Origin: Sedimentitalea arenosa
GTDB taxonomy: Bacteria > Pseudomonadota > Alphaproteobacteria > Rhodobacterales > Rhodobacteraceae
Direction: 5' to 3'
Length of the DNA: 64,000 nucleotides
NCBI RefSeq assembly: GCF_016428585.1
Contig: NZ_JAELVR010000002.1
Coordinates: 62,001 to 126,000, forward strand
Under the pieces are notes generated by a model. The model made no database searches. It saw only the letters and a list, made by a program, of their open reading frames with translations, and was not told where the DNA came from. Position numbers and translations under genes: made by a program. The first letter of the stretch is position 1. Each line of letters opens with the position of its first letter. Positions 23,048-32,428 of this stretch are shown here, one piece after another.

Positions 23048-24169
23048 ATGAAAGTCAGGATCCATACCCTGTTCCAGTATCTTCTGGACACGACCGAAGC
23101 AAACCCTGACGTGATTGTCGGCCTGTCGCTGTCCGAGCCGCCCAAGCTCGGCGCATATCTCGATGCGCTCGATCCCGACCTGTCGCTGGACTGGAACAAT
23201 CGCTCCTTCCGTGGTCTGCCGGAGCTGCGCCAGCATGTTCTGGACCATGCCGGGCTCTCGGACATCTGCAGGCTCGACGACGTTCTGATCACCGCGGGCG
23301 CGGCCGAGGCGAACTACCTCGCGGTGATGCAATTGCTGCAGCCGGGCGACGAGATCGTGGTCGAACGCCCAGGCTGGCCTCAGGCCGAGGTGCTGGCCAA
23401 GGCCATCGGCGCCACGATCCGTCCGGTCGCGCGGGATGAAAGTGCCGGCTGGGCGTTGTCTTTCGATGCGCTCGAGGCGGCGGTGACCGACCGCACCCGG
23501 ATGATCTTCCTCACCAATCCCAACAACCCGACCGGCCGGCTGTTCCGCCCGGACGAACTCGACCGGCTGGTCGTCATCGCGGACAGGGTCGGGGCATGGC
23601 TTCTGATCGACGAAGTCTATGCCGGGCTGGAATGGCAGGGAGGGCGAGGCGCGTCGATTGCCGGTCTCTACGATCGCGGGATCACCACGGGTAGCGTGTC
23701 CAAGGCGCTGGGACTGCAGGGCCTGCGCACCGGGTGGATGATCTGCCGCGATCCCGAAGTGATCATGGACGCAGTGGTGCTGCGGGAGAACAGCAGCGAA
23801 ATCATGAACATCATGGGCGAGGTCATTGCCGAGATCGCGCTACGGCCTGACCGCTATGATCCTGCGATGGCCCGGGCTCGCGACCAGGGCCGGGCCAATC
23901 TGGACGTGTTGGACGCTTTCGTCGCGACCCAACCCGGTCTGTCCTGGCAGCGACCCGAAGCCGGGCTGATCGGGCTTGCACGCTTGCCCGGCGGCGTGGA
24001 CAGCGACGCCTTTGCTGGCCGCCTGTTGGCAGACCCGTACCGCACGTTTCTTTTGCCGGGCAGCGCCTATGGCTGCCCACAGCACATCCGGCTGGGTGTC
24101 GGCGGCGGGACGTCGGTCGATCTGCAAACCGGCCTTGATCGGATCGCAGACCTGTTGCGCGCCTGGTAA
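23048..24169 (+). CDS. PLP-dependent aminotransferase, class I/II
   Basis: A 373-aa fold-type I aminotransferase. The pyridoxal Lys is K219 in SVSKALGLQGLRTGW. Other landmarks are AAEANYLAV, LTNPNNPTGRLF (substrate-carboxylate and PLP contacts) and LIDEVYAGL (Asp to pyridine nitrogen). Several in-frame starts exist (23018, 23042, 23048), none with a strong ribosome site; I choose the one giving MKVRIHTLFQ. The tight divergence from the MBL gene leaves little room for a leader. It probably transaminates an amino acid formed by the hydantoinase/racemase genes that follow. Confidence 0.86.
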   Translation: MKVRIHTLFQYLLDTTEANPDVIVGLSLSEPPKLGAYLDALDPDLSLDWNNRSFRGLPELRQHVLDHAGLSDICRLDDVLITAGAAEANYLAVMQLLQPGDEIVVERPGWPQAEVLAKAIGATIRPVARDESAGWALSFDALEAAVTDRTRMIFLTNPNNPTGRLFRPDELDRLVVIADRVGAWLLIDEVYAGLEWQGGRGASIAGLYDRGITTGSVSKALGLQGLRTGWMICRDPEVIMDAVVLRENSSEIMNIMGEVIAEIALRPDRYDPAMARARDQGRANLDVLDAFVATQPGLSWQRPEAGLIGLARLPGGVDSDAFAGRLLADPYRTFLLPGSAYGCPQHIRLGVGGGTSVDLQTGLDRIADLLRAW

Positions 24170-24238
24170 GCTTCCCGGATTTGCGGTTTCCAAGTCGCCG
24201 TGACCGGCATAGCGTGCCCAAGAACCAACAGGGGAATG

Positions 24239-25690
24239 ATGACTTTGGTGGCAGAGCGATACGATACGGTCATTCGGGGAGGAGATGTCGTGACACCCGA
24301 TGGCGTGAACCGCGCGGATATCGGAGTGCGCAATGGCGAGATCGCGATCATCGCCCCCGATCTCGGCACTGCCGACGAGGTCGTCGAGGCGTCGGGATGT
24401 TTCGTCATGCCCGGCGGAGTCGACCCTCACGCCCATATCGAGCAGCTCAGCGGCATGGGCGTGATGAACGCCGACACGTTCGAAACCGCGACCCGATCCG
24501 CGGCAATGGGAGGCACCACCTCCGTCATCAGCTTCGCGGCCCAGCAGAAGGGCGAGGCGCTGTCGCGCACGGTGGCGGACTACGCGGAACGCTCCCGGCG
24601 CGGCGCAATGATAGATTACGCCTTTCACCTCAGCTTGTCGGACCTTTCAGCGCCCGGCTTCGACACCGACCTGCGCCGCTTGATCGACTCGGGTCACCGC
24701 TCGATCAAGTTGTTCACGACCTACAATATCAAGCTCGAGGACCGGGATATCCTCAACGTGCTGTCTCGCGCGTCCGGTTCGCTGGTCTGCGTACATGCGG
24801 AAAACGACGCGCTGATCGGCTGGAGCCGCGATGCTCTGGTCGCGGCTGGACTGACCGCGCCGCGATACCACGCGCCCTCGCATCCGCGCCTGGCCGAGGT
24901 CGAGGCGGTCGAACGGATGATCCGCTTTGCCGAGTTTTTCGCCCAACCGGTGATGCTGTTTCACATCTCGACCACCGAGGCGCTCGCATCGATCCGTACC
25001 GCCCGTGCGCGACAGGTGCCGGTCTGGGCCGAAACCTGTCCGCACTACCTGCTGATGACCGATGAGGTGCTGGACCGGCCCGGGATCGAGGGTGCGAAAT
25101 GGATGTGTTCACCGCCGCAGCGCCGCGAGGCGGATCAGGAGGCGCTCTGGGCCGGGTTGGCCGCAGGCGACCTTCAGATCGTCAGCTCCGATCACGCACC
25201 GTACCGATTCGACGCAAGTGGCAAGCTCAGCGCCGGACTGGAGGCGGGGTTTCCCGAGATCGCCAACGGCCTGCCGGGGCTGGAAACGCGGTTGCCGCTG
25301 ATCTTCGACGCGATGATTGCGCGGGGCAGGGGCGGGCCGGAAGCTTTCGCCCGCATCACCGCGTCCGAGCCTGCGCGCATCTATGGCCTTCAGCGCAAGG
25401 GGCGCCTTGCGGTCGGGATGGATGCCGACATCGCCATCTGGAATCCGCGCACCACGCGGCGCTATGGCGCCAACGACCTGCATGACAACGTCGGCTACAA
25501 TCCGTGGCAGGGGCGCGAAATCGCGGGCCAGCCGATCCACGTGATGTCGCGCGGCGATTGGATCGTGCGCGATGGGCGGTTCGAGGCCGAACCGGGGCGT
25601 GGGAACTGGATTCGCCGCGATGCCATCGGGGTTGCCGCGGCCATAGAACCCGCCGAAGAGGTCAGGTTGCTGCGCGAGGTCCGGCCATGA
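24239..25690 (+). CDS. Dihydropyrimidinase/D-hydantoinase-like amidohydrolase
   Basis: A 483-aa cyclic amidohydrolase. Metal ligands are H64 and H66 (VDPHAHIEQ), the probable carboxylated Lys K157 (SIKLFTTY), further His in VHAEND and FHISTTEA, and the Asp of SSDHAPY. It would hydrolyse a hydantoin or dihydropyrimidine ring to an N-carbamoyl amino acid. AGGGGA precedes closely spaced ATGs at 24236 and 24239 and a GTG at 24248, so the exact start is uncertain. The stop overlaps the VOC gene (ATGA). No N-carbamoylase gene is in the window. Confidence 0.9.
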   Translation: MTLVAERYDTVIRGGDVVTPDGVNRADIGVRNGEIAIIAPDLGTADEVVEASGCFVMPGGVDPHAHIEQLSGMGVMNADTFETATRSAAMGGTTSVISFAAQQKGEALSRTVADYAERSRRGAMIDYAFHLSLSDLSAPGFDTDLRRLIDSGHRSIKLFTTYNIKLEDRDILNVLSRASGSLVCVHAENDALIGWSRDALVAAGLTAPRYHAPSHPRLAEVEAVERMIRFAEFFAQPVMLFHISTTEALASIRTARARQVPVWAETCPHYLLMTDEVLDRPGIEGAKWMCSPPQRREADQEALWAGLAAGDLQIVSSDHAPYRFDASGKLSAGLEAGFPEIANGLPGLETRLPLIFDAMIARGRGGPEAFARITASEPARIYGLQRKGRLAVGMDADIAIWNPRTTRRYGANDLHDNVGYNPWQGREIAGQPIHVMSRGDWIVRDGRFEAEPGRGNWIRRDAIGVAAAIEPAEEVRLLREVRP

Positions 25691-26076
25691 CCCCGCCCAA
25701 GACAAGAGTTCAGAAGGTCATCACCTTTTTCTACTACCATGATCTGACGCGCGCGATGGAGTTCTATGAGCAGGTCATGGGGCTGACGCTCGCAATCGAT
25801 CAGGGCTGGTGCAAGATCTACCACATCGGCGGCGCGGCCCATGTCGGACTGGTGGATCAGGCGCGCGGGATGCAGAAGGCGAGCGCTCAGAAGCCGGTGC
25901 AACTCTGCATCCGGGTTGAAGACGTGGACGCGTGGTACGACTACGCCAGCGTTTGCGCGCTGGATAATCTGTCGGACATGTTCGAAAATGACGCGCTCGG
26001 GATCAGGGCCTTCGTCTTCAACGATCCGGAGGGCTACCAGATCGAAATCCAGAGCGCCACGCGCGAGGGGTCGTGA
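25687..26076 (+). CDS. VOC-family (glyoxalase/bleomycin-resistance fold) protein
   Basis: A 129-aa vicinal-oxygen-chelate protein. It has the two beta-alpha-beta-beta-beta modules: TFFYYHDLTRAMEFYEQVMG at the start, HIGGAAHVGLVD, then IRVEDVDAWYDYA and FVFNDPEGYQIEIQ at the end, where the last Glu is a usual metal ligand. It is coupled on both sides: ATGA with the hydantoinase and an overlap with the racemase. It may be an isomerase or lyase for the pathway's substrate. Confidence 0.83.
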   Translation: MTPPKTRVQKVITFFYYHDLTRAMEFYEQVMGLTLAIDQGWCKIYHIGGAAHVGLVDQARGMQKASAQKPVQLCIRVEDVDAWYDYASVCALDNLSDMFENDALGIRAFVFNDPEGYQIEIQSATREGS

Positions 26077-26753
26077 TGCAGGACCGTCCACTCATCGTAA
26101 TCAATCCGAATTCTTCGACCCAAGTCACCCAAGGCATTTCGGCGGCGCTCGACCCGTTGCGCGGCCTGGGTGTGCCGATCCGCTGCGAGACCCTGGCTGA
26201 GGGCCCGCCGGGGATCGAGAGCCAGGCACAGGCGGACCTGGTGATCGCGCCGTTGCTCGACCTTGCCATGTCGCTGAGCGGCGAGGCGGGCGGCTTCGTC
26301 ATCGCCTGTTTTGGCGACCCCGGCCTGCATGCCCTGCGCGACCGCCTCGCCCAACCGGTGCTCGGAATCCAGGAATGCGCTGTGATGACGGCGTTGACGA
26401 TGGGGCAGCGCTTTGGGGTCATCTCGATCCTGCGCCCGTCGATCCCGCGCCACATGCGCGCTTTCGGCGCGATGGGCGTGACGGCCCGCTGCGCAGGTGA
26501 CCGGGCGCTCAACCTCGGAGTCGGCCAGTTGGCGGAACCCGCACTCACGCTCGCCCGAATGATCGAGGTGGGCACCGAATTGCGCGACAGCGACGGCGCG
26601 GATGTGTTGATCCTTGGGTGCGCCGGGATGGCCGGCTATCGGGCCGACCTCGAACAGCGGCTTGGGCTGCCGGTGATTGACCCATGCCAGGCGGCGGTGT
26701 CGATGGCGGTCGGGCGCATGGCGCTCTACTGGACTCGGAAGGAAACCGAATGA
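26073..26753 (+). CDS. Asp/Glu/hydantoin racemase family protein
   Basis: A 226-aa member of the cofactor-independent racemase family. The two catalytic Cys positions are IACFGDPG and LGCAGM, and INPNSSTQVT is the typical hydantoin-racemase start. It should interconvert the enantiomers of a hydantoin or related amino-acid derivative, feeding the hydantoinase. The start may be GTG 26073 or ATG 26076; both overlap the VOC stop. Its stop overlaps the next gene (ATGA). Confidence 0.87.
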   Translation: MMQDRPLIVINPNSSTQVTQGISAALDPLRGLGVPIRCETLAEGPPGIESQAQADLVIAPLLDLAMSLSGEAGGFVIACFGDPGLHALRDRLAQPVLGIQECAVMTALTMGQRFGVISILRPSIPRHMRAFGAMGVTARCAGDRALNLGVGQLAEPALTLARMIEVGTELRDSDGADVLILGCAGMAGYRADLEQRLGLPVIDPCQAAVSMAVGRMALYWTRKETE

Positions 26754-27667
26754 CACGATTGGACGAAACCGCAACTGGCGTCTTCACCATCGCCGCCACG
26801 CCCTTTCTGCCGGACGGGGCGCTCGATCTGAACAGTATCGACCGGATGGTCGATTTCTACGCCGAGAAAGGTGCAACGGGGCTGACGATCCTCGGGATGA
26901 TGGGAGAGGCGGGCAAACTGTCCGCCGATGAGTCCGTCTCGGTGATCCGACGCGTTGTCTCCCGCACCGACATGCCCGTGGTAGTAGGAGTGTCGGCACC
27001 GGGTCTTGCGGCGATCGGGGCGTTGGCGCGCGCGGCGGTCGACCTGGGCGCGGCAGGTGTCATGGTCGCGCCCCCGTGGACGCTGAAAACCGATGGACAG
27101 ATCGTGTCCTATTTCCACGATGTCGCTGAAGCTTTGGGTGATATCCCGTTCGTTCTGCAGGATTTTCCGCTCGCGACCTCGGTCGTGATGCCGGTGGATG
27201 CGATCCTGAAGATCGTTGCCGATTGTCCGACATGCGTGATGCTCAAGCACGAGGATTGGCCCGGTTTGGACAAGATCAGCAGCCTGCGCGCCGCCTCGGA
27301 CGCCGGGGCCCGGCGGATATCGATCCTCTGCGGCAATGCCGGGCTGTTCCTGCCCGAGGAACTGGCCCGTGGTGCCGATGGCGCGATGACTGGGTTCGCC
27401 TATCCCGAGATGATGGCAGAGGTGGTGGCGGCACACCGGGCCGGCGAGCGAGAGCGCGCGATGGATATCTTCGACGCCTACCTGCCGCTCGTGCGCTACG
27501 AAAGCCAGCCGGGGCTTGGGCTTGCGGTGCGCAAATATGTGCTCGCCCGGCGCGGCGCGATCGCGCATGATACGCTGCGCAAGCCGGGCAAAGGGCTCAC
27601 CTCCGCCTCGGTGGCCGAGGTCGAGCGGTTGATGGCGCGGCTCGACCGGCGCCTGAAGACTCTCTGA
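26750..27667 (+). CDS. DapA/N-acetylneuraminate lyase-family protein with atypical active site
   Basis: A 305-aa TIM-barrel protein of the dihydrodipicolinate synthase family. The Schiff-base Lys is K166 (CVMLKHEDW). Two normally conserved elements differ: the GTTGE loop is GMMGE (49-53), with Met for both Thr, and the YNxP loop is LQDFP (136-140), with Gln in place of the catalytic Tyr. It is therefore unlikely to be true DapA. An aldolase or dehydratase acting on a pathway intermediate is more plausible. It is the last gene of the coupled hydantoinase-VOC-racemase set and converges with the AttH gene. Confidence 0.86.
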   Translation: MTRLDETATGVFTIAATPFLPDGALDLNSIDRMVDFYAEKGATGLTILGMMGEAGKLSADESVSVIRRVVSRTDMPVVVGVSAPGLAAIGALARAAVDLGAAGVMVAPPWTLKTDGQIVSYFHDVAEALGDIPFVLQDFPLATSVVMPVDAILKIVADCPTCVMLKHEDWPGLDKISSLRAASDAGARRISILCGNAGLFLPEELARGADGAMTGFAYPEMMAEVVAAHRAGERERAMDIFDAYLPLVRYESQPGLGLAVRKYVLARRGAIAHDTLRKPGKGLTSASVAEVERLMARLDRRLKTL

Positions 27668-27673
27668 ACCGCG

Positions 27674-28726
27674 TCACTCATATCCCGTCATCTCGAGGTA
27701 GCCGCGGCCGGAATGGCTGCCGGTGATCGACACCGGCCCCTCCCAATAGGGAAAGGACGTGTCCATCCAGCTGTTCGGATTCAGCGCGGCGACCTCGACA
27801 TCCACTCCGAATTCGGGAAGTCGCACCCGCCAGTCCACGGGCACCTCGCGTCCGGCGACCTCGGTGGTCGCAAGGGGGGAGACGCTCAGCGCGCCGTCCG
27901 GAAGGGACCGTGTGGTGCCGTCAGGTGCGATCCAGGTGGCCGAGGTGAAACCGCCAGCCGAATCCCGAAGGCGGAACCCCATCATCCGCGCGCCGCTGTC
28001 GAAGGAGAGCGAAAACCAGTCCCAGCCGGTCTGGTCTTGGGCCAGCGGCTGGGAAGACCACTCGCGATCGAGCCAGCCCTGGCCCGTCACGCGCACCGGG
28101 CCCTCGGGCAGATGCAGCACACCCGAGACCTCGTAGGCGGGTTGCGAATAGTAGTAGCTTGCCTGATCGGCAGCGGATTTGACCGAAAAGCCCCGGTCGC
28201 CGTGAAAGACCAGCGGGCCGTCCGCCGCGAGATCCAACTCGTAGCGGAACGCCTGACCGCGCGCGGACAGTGACAACTCGGAGATGCCGCGGCCTTCGCG
28301 TCCGCGCATCTCCCAATCGTCTATCCAGGCCACGAAGGGGGCTGCGGTGACACCGGCCTGACCGATGCCGCCCCGTGCGGTGCGCTCGGCGACGAAATGT
28401 GACTCGGGGGTCGTCAGGGCGGCATGGCCCATCCACAGCTGCGGCGTTTGCCACCCGGTGCCGTCCTCGGGCGCCAGGGCGGACCGGAACAGCGTCCACT
28501 GGACGCCGTAGTCCACTCCGTCCTCTCCGGTGAGCGTGGCGGTCAGGTACCACCATTCGATCCGGTAGGACGGGTGCGCGCCATGATCGTCGGGAAACCG
28601 GAATGTGGTGCCGCGCTCAGGCATGGCAAAACCCTCGGCGTCCGTACCCAGATCCGCGAAGCCCTGTGCGACGGCCGGCGCACTCAGCAGTGACATCAGG
28701 AAGATCAAACAAGCCTTAGCGTTCAT
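27674..28726 (-). CDS. AttH/CrtC-like secreted lipocalin-fold protein
   Basis: A 350-aa exported protein with a signal peptide (about 1-20, cleaved near APAVAQG). Family landmarks are HPSYRIEWWYLTATLTGEDG, GWLDREWSSQPL and DWFSLSFDSGARMMGFRLRD, typical of the AttH/hydroxyneurosporene-synthase family with tandem lipocalin-like domains. Members often sit beside an FtsX-type permease and an ATPase, as here, where the start overlaps the permease stop by 11 nt. It is probably the periplasmic partner that handles a lipid or other hydrophobic cargo. Confidence 0.85.
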   Translation of the reverse strand: MNAKACLIFLMSLLSAPAVAQGFADLGTDAEGFAMPERGTTFRFPDDHGAHPSYRIEWWYLTATLTGEDGVDYGVQWTLFRSALAPEDGTGWQTPQLWMGHAALTTPESHFVAERTARGGIGQAGVTAAPFVAWIDDWEMRGREGRGISELSLSARGQAFRYELDLAADGPLVFHGDRGFSVKSAADQASYYYSQPAYEVSGVLHLPEGPVRVTGQGWLDREWSSQPLAQDQTGWDWFSLSFDSGARMMGFRLRDSAGGFTSATWIAPDGTTRSLPDGALSVSPLATTEVAGREVPVDWRVRLPEFGVDVEVAALNPNSWMDTSFPYWEGPVSITGSHSGRGYLEMTGYE

Positions 28727-31124
28727 TCGAGAATTCCCTCAGCAGATCCGCCGGGGCGGTGCTCAGAAGGCGGCGCGCGGGGATCAGGGCGGCGCAGGCT
28801 CCGGCCAGCAGGGCCAGACCCCAGAGCCAGAGCCAGTCGAGCGGAAACAGGTGCATCGGCAAGCGCCAGCCGAACGCCTCGACGTTGATGACCTCCAGCA
28901 GCACCCAGGCCAGGGCCAGACCCAGCGGCAAAGCCAGCACCGCGGTCAGCCCGGCCATCGCGATGCTGCGCAACAGTTCCAGACGCGCCAGCCGCCGTCG
29001 GGTCAGGCCAAGCGCCCAGACCGGTGCAAGCTGCGGCAGGCGCAACGTCCAGAGTGTCAGCAGGCTGGTCAGTATGGCGAAGCTTGCGACCCCGAGCGTC
29101 AGCAGGTTCAAGGCGCCCGTCACGACGAATGTCTTTTCAAAGATCCGCAGGGACTGTGCCTTGACCGTCGACTGATCAACGATGGCGCTGGCGGGCAGGT
29201 CGAAGCTGTCGCGGATTTCGCTGATCAATGCGGCGCGATCCTCGGGCGCGATGCGCAGGCCGAACTGCCGGTTTGCCACTCCATCAAAGCGGGCCAGAAG
29301 CAGGTCCATGGAGAGGATCACCTGCGGATTGGGATTGCCGTAGTCCGAATAGACGCCGCTTATCGGCATCGACCAACCTGGGGCCAGAGCGACGCTGTCA
29401 CCCGGCCAGATATCGTCGCTGCGGGCGAGTTGTTCGTTGATCAGCACGCCGGCGCCCTCGGACACCCGGTCCCAGACTGCGGGTCCGGAGGCGATCAGGG
29501 GCCAGTGGTCGCGATATGTCGAATGATCGACGATCCCGTAAACCCGCGCGGGCAGGCCTGAAATGCGGGTTTCGCCATAGCGGATCGGCAGCACCGCCCG
29601 GGTGCGCGGCGCCAGCCATTCCGCAAGCTGCGCGCCCTGCGCATCATCGCGGGCGGTGATATAGAGTTCGGAGGCGAGCCGTTGATCCAGCCAGCCCACG
29701 AAGGTCAGCCGGAAACTCGACACCATCGTGCCGACGCCGATATTGGTCGCGAGCGCAAGCAGCAGCGCCATGAGAGCTAGGGAAAGACCGGGCAACTGGG
29801 CGCGCAGATCGGCCCAAAGCCATTCCTGCACCGGCCCCCGTGCGCGCCGCGCGAGCAGGTTCAGGCACAGGGCGAGTGTGGGCGGCAGAAGCAGCGCGGC
29901 ACCCAGCATGAGGCCGGCGAGCAGCGCGAAGCCCGCGATCAGCCCGCCGAAGAGCAGGTGGCAGGCGATCCCTGCCGCGATCAGCGCAAGCCCAGCTGGC
30001 ACCATCCGTCGAGTGGCGGGGACGGACGCGCGGGCCCAGCCGGTCTGGCCCGGGGCCGCCAGAAGCGGCATCCGGTGGAGCTTGGCCAGCGCCTGTGCCC
30101 CCGCGAGCAGTGCGCCCAGCAGCGCCATGCCGATCCCGGCGGCGATCCAGGAGGGGGCGAGCGTCAACTGGCCGCCGACCGGCGCACCGTAAAGTCCGCG
30201 CAGCGTCGCCACCACGTCGGGCAACAACGCGGCGGCGACCAGATAACCGAGCAACAGGCCGAGGCTGCCGGCCAGGAACGCCAGCAACAGAAGTTCGGTC
30301 AGCAGGAGCAGGGTCAGGGTCCGAAGCGGAACGCCGAGCGCGCGCAGTGTGCGGATCATCGGACGCCGTTGCTCGAAGGCGAGGCCCACGGTGCCGTGCA
30401 CGATGAACAGCCCGACAGCAAAGGACAGCAGGCCAAAGGCGGTCAGGTTGAGATGGAAACTGTCAGTCAAGCGGGCGATGTCGTTTTCGCCGTGAGGGGC
30501 CAGCAGCACGAGACTTGGCGCGACCTCGGCAATGGGCGGCAGGTCGATCGCCTGATCGGGCAAGACCAGCATTCGGCTGATCTCGCCATGTCGATCGAGC
30601 AGGCGCTCGGCAGTGCCGATATCGGTCAGAACGACGCCATAGGGGACCTGGGCGCTGGCGATCAGCGGGGCAGGGAGGATCGCACCGGGCGTCTCGGTCA
30701 AGGTCTCCGGACTTGCGATCAGCCGTCCGGGCTTGCCGAAGATGTCGGCAGGTGTCAGGTCGGTCTGCCCGGCATCGGGGGTGACGGTGATCGGGTAGTT
30801 CAGGAAATCGACGCCCATGAGCGTGACGAAGCGGTCGGCAAGGCGCAAGCGCCCTTCCAGCACCGGGCTGACCTGCCAGCCGGCGCGGCGCAAAGCCACG
30901 TATGTGTCCAACGTCACCGGCCCCGACGGCATGGACAGCGTCGACAGCCGGTTCAGGCCCAGCTGTTCAGCCGCTTCCGCATAGCTTGCGCGCGCCTGTC
31001 CGTTGATCGCCTGCACGGCCGACCAAAGACCGGTGGCAAGGGACAATCCGAGAACCAGCGTGATGAACTGCACCGGTTGCTTGCGCCAATGCGACAGCAG
31101 GGCAAGAAACGTGGCGCGGATCAT
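28716..31124 (-). CDS. FtsX-like ABC transporter permease
   Basis: An 802-aa permease of the FtsX/MacB type with two FtsX repeats. An N-terminal helix (FITLVLGLSLATGLWSAVQA) precedes a large periplasmic domain. Then comes a helix set around LTAFGLLSFAVGLFIVHGTVG and LLLLTELLLLAFLAGSLGLLLG, a second periplasmic domain, and final helices ending LWLWGLALLAGACAALIPAR. It should extract or move a hydrophobic compound from the inner membrane with the neighbouring ATPase and AttH protein. Its start overlaps the ATPase stop by ATGA. Confidence 0.88.
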   Translation of the reverse strand: MIRATFLALLSHWRKQPVQFITLVLGLSLATGLWSAVQAINGQARASYAEAAEQLGLNRLSTLSMPSGPVTLDTYVALRRAGWQVSPVLEGRLRLADRFVTLMGVDFLNYPITVTPDAGQTDLTPADIFGKPGRLIASPETLTETPGAILPAPLIASAQVPYGVVLTDIGTAERLLDRHGEISRMLVLPDQAIDLPPIAEVAPSLVLLAPHGENDIARLTDSFHLNLTAFGLLSFAVGLFIVHGTVGLAFEQRRPMIRTLRALGVPLRTLTLLLLTELLLLAFLAGSLGLLLGYLVAAALLPDVVATLRGLYGAPVGGQLTLAPSWIAAGIGMALLGALLAGAQALAKLHRMPLLAAPGQTGWARASVPATRRMVPAGLALIAAGIACHLLFGGLIAGFALLAGLMLGAALLLPPTLALCLNLLARRARGPVQEWLWADLRAQLPGLSLALMALLLALATNIGVGTMVSSFRLTFVGWLDQRLASELYITARDDAQGAQLAEWLAPRTRAVLPIRYGETRISGLPARVYGIVDHSTYRDHWPLIASGPAVWDRVSEGAGVLINEQLARSDDIWPGDSVALAPGWSMPISGVYSDYGNPNPQVILSMDLLLARFDGVANRQFGLRIAPEDRAALISEIRDSFDLPASAIVDQSTVKAQSLRIFEKTFVVTGALNLLTLGVASFAILTSLLTLWTLRLPQLAPVWALGLTRRRLARLELLRSIAMAGLTAVLALPLGLALAWVLLEVINVEAFGWRLPMHLFPLDWLWLWGLALLAGACAALIPARRLLSTAPADLLREFSNER

Positions 31125-31777
31125 GCGATGCGGCCATTGCTCAGATGCAGTTGCCGGTCGAGCCGGTCGGCAAGCCGCTGGGAATGGGTGACGAGGAACA
31201 ACGCCGCCCCGGCGTCGCGCACAAGGTCCAGCATCAGGTCGAAGACCGTCGCGCTGGTGGTCTCGTCGAGGTTCCCGGTGGGTTCGTCGGCAAGGAGCAG
31301 ACGGGGGCGGAGCGCGAGCGCGCGCCCGATTGCGACCCGCTGCTGCTGCCCGCCCGAAAGTTGCTCGGGATAGCGCGTCTCGAATCCGTCAAGGCCCAAC
31401 CGTTCGATCAGTTCGGCGAGCCTGTCGGGATCGTCCCGGCCTGCGATGCGGGCGTGAAAGGCCATGTTCTGCTGCACGGTCAGAGATGGAATCAGGTTGA
31501 ACTGTTGAAAGACGAGCGCGACCTTTTCCCGGCGCAGAGCGGCGCGTTCCGTGTCGTTGAGGGGCGACAAGGCCACGCCGTCAAGATGGATTTCGCCCGA
31601 ATCGAACCGATCGAGCGCGCCGGCGAGATGCAGCAGCGTGCTCTTGCCGCTGCCGCTTTCGCCCGTCAGGGCCAGGGTCTGGCCCGCGTCCATCGAAAGC
31701 GTCACGCCATCCAGAACCGGTCCCGCAGCATCGGTGCCGGGATAGCGTTTGGTTACGGAGCGCACGTCGAGAAGCAC
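31121..31777 (-). CDS. ABC transporter ATP-binding protein (LolD/MacB type)
   Basis: A 218-aa ATPase. Walker A is GESGSGKST (39-47), the Q-loop lies at VFQQFNLI, the signature is LSGGQQQRVAIGRAL, Walker B is LLLADEPTGNLD, and the H-loop is LVTHSQ. It is the first gene of the three-gene operon with the FtsX-like permease and the AttH-like protein, and powers that exporter. Confidence 0.93.
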   Translation of the reverse strand: MLLDVRSVTKRYPGTDAAGPVLDGVTLSMDAGQTLALTGESGSGKSTLLHLAGALDRFDSGEIHLDGVALSPLNDTERAALRREKVALVFQQFNLIPSLTVQQNMAFHARIAGRDDPDRLAELIERLGLDGFETRYPEQLSGGQQQRVAIGRALALRPRLLLADEPTGNLDETTSATVFDLMLDLVRDAGAALFLVTHSQRLADRLDRQLHLSNGRIA

Positions 31778-31924
31778 GGCAGGCGAGTCCTTTTCCTATC
31801 GGTGCCCGGGTAGATGGCATGATTGCCGCCCTTGTCCACCGCAGTCGGCCGCTGCGGTCAAGATGCCGCGCGCCGCGAGTGCATCGCAAGCGACGACTTG
31901 CGGTGTGCGGTCGTGCGGGGGAAG

Positions 31925-32428
31925 ATGGCGTGGCACGCAAGAGGAAGAACCGCCGTGACCATCGCTCAGCAACTGCTCTGGGGAAGCGTCTGCCTTCTCG
32001 CCTGCCTGATCCTGCATGTCATCTGGATATCAATCGGCGTAGATCTGCTGTGGCGCTCTCGCGACCGGCTTGCTCACCAGCGCCGTTTCATGCGCACGAC
32101 ACTCGTCATCGTACTTGCCGTTGGTGCGATGTTGATCGCGATAACCGCGCAGGTTCTGCTCTGGTCGTTCTTCTATGTCAGTTTCTCGGCGCTCGAGGAC
32201 TGGAACACGGCGCTCTACTTCTCGATGGTGACGTTCACGACGCTCGGCTACGGCGACATCATCCTCGAGCCGGACCTGCGGATCTTCGCGACATTCGGTG
32301 CCGTGACCGGGCTGTTCAGTTTTGGGCTCAGCACGGCGTTCCTGGTTGCTGCGGCCTCCCATCTGATGAACGGGGTCGTGCCGGATCACAACAGCGGCGA
32401 GAACAGACGCGACACCGGCGCACCATAG
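31925..32428 (+). CDS. Two-helix potassium channel
   Basis: A 167-aa membrane protein with the K+ selectivity filter TFTTLGYGD between two hydrophobic helices, preceded by two further N-terminal helices (LLWGSVCLLACLILHVIWI and LVIVLAVGAMLIAITAQVLL). A longer start at 31823 and a later GTG at 31955 are possible; GGGGGAAG supports the ATG at 31925. It has no regulatory RCK domain. The 3' end overlaps the phospholipase gene on the other strand by 43 nt. It probably conducts K+ at the inner membrane. Confidence 0.83.
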   Translation: MAWHARGRTAVTIAQQLLWGSVCLLACLILHVIWISIGVDLLWRSRDRLAHQRRFMRTTLVIVLAVGAMLIAITAQVLLWSFFYVSFSALEDWNTALYFSMVTFTTLGYGDIILEPDLRIFATFGAVTGLFSFGLSTAFLVAAASHLMNGVVPDHNSGENRRDTGAP

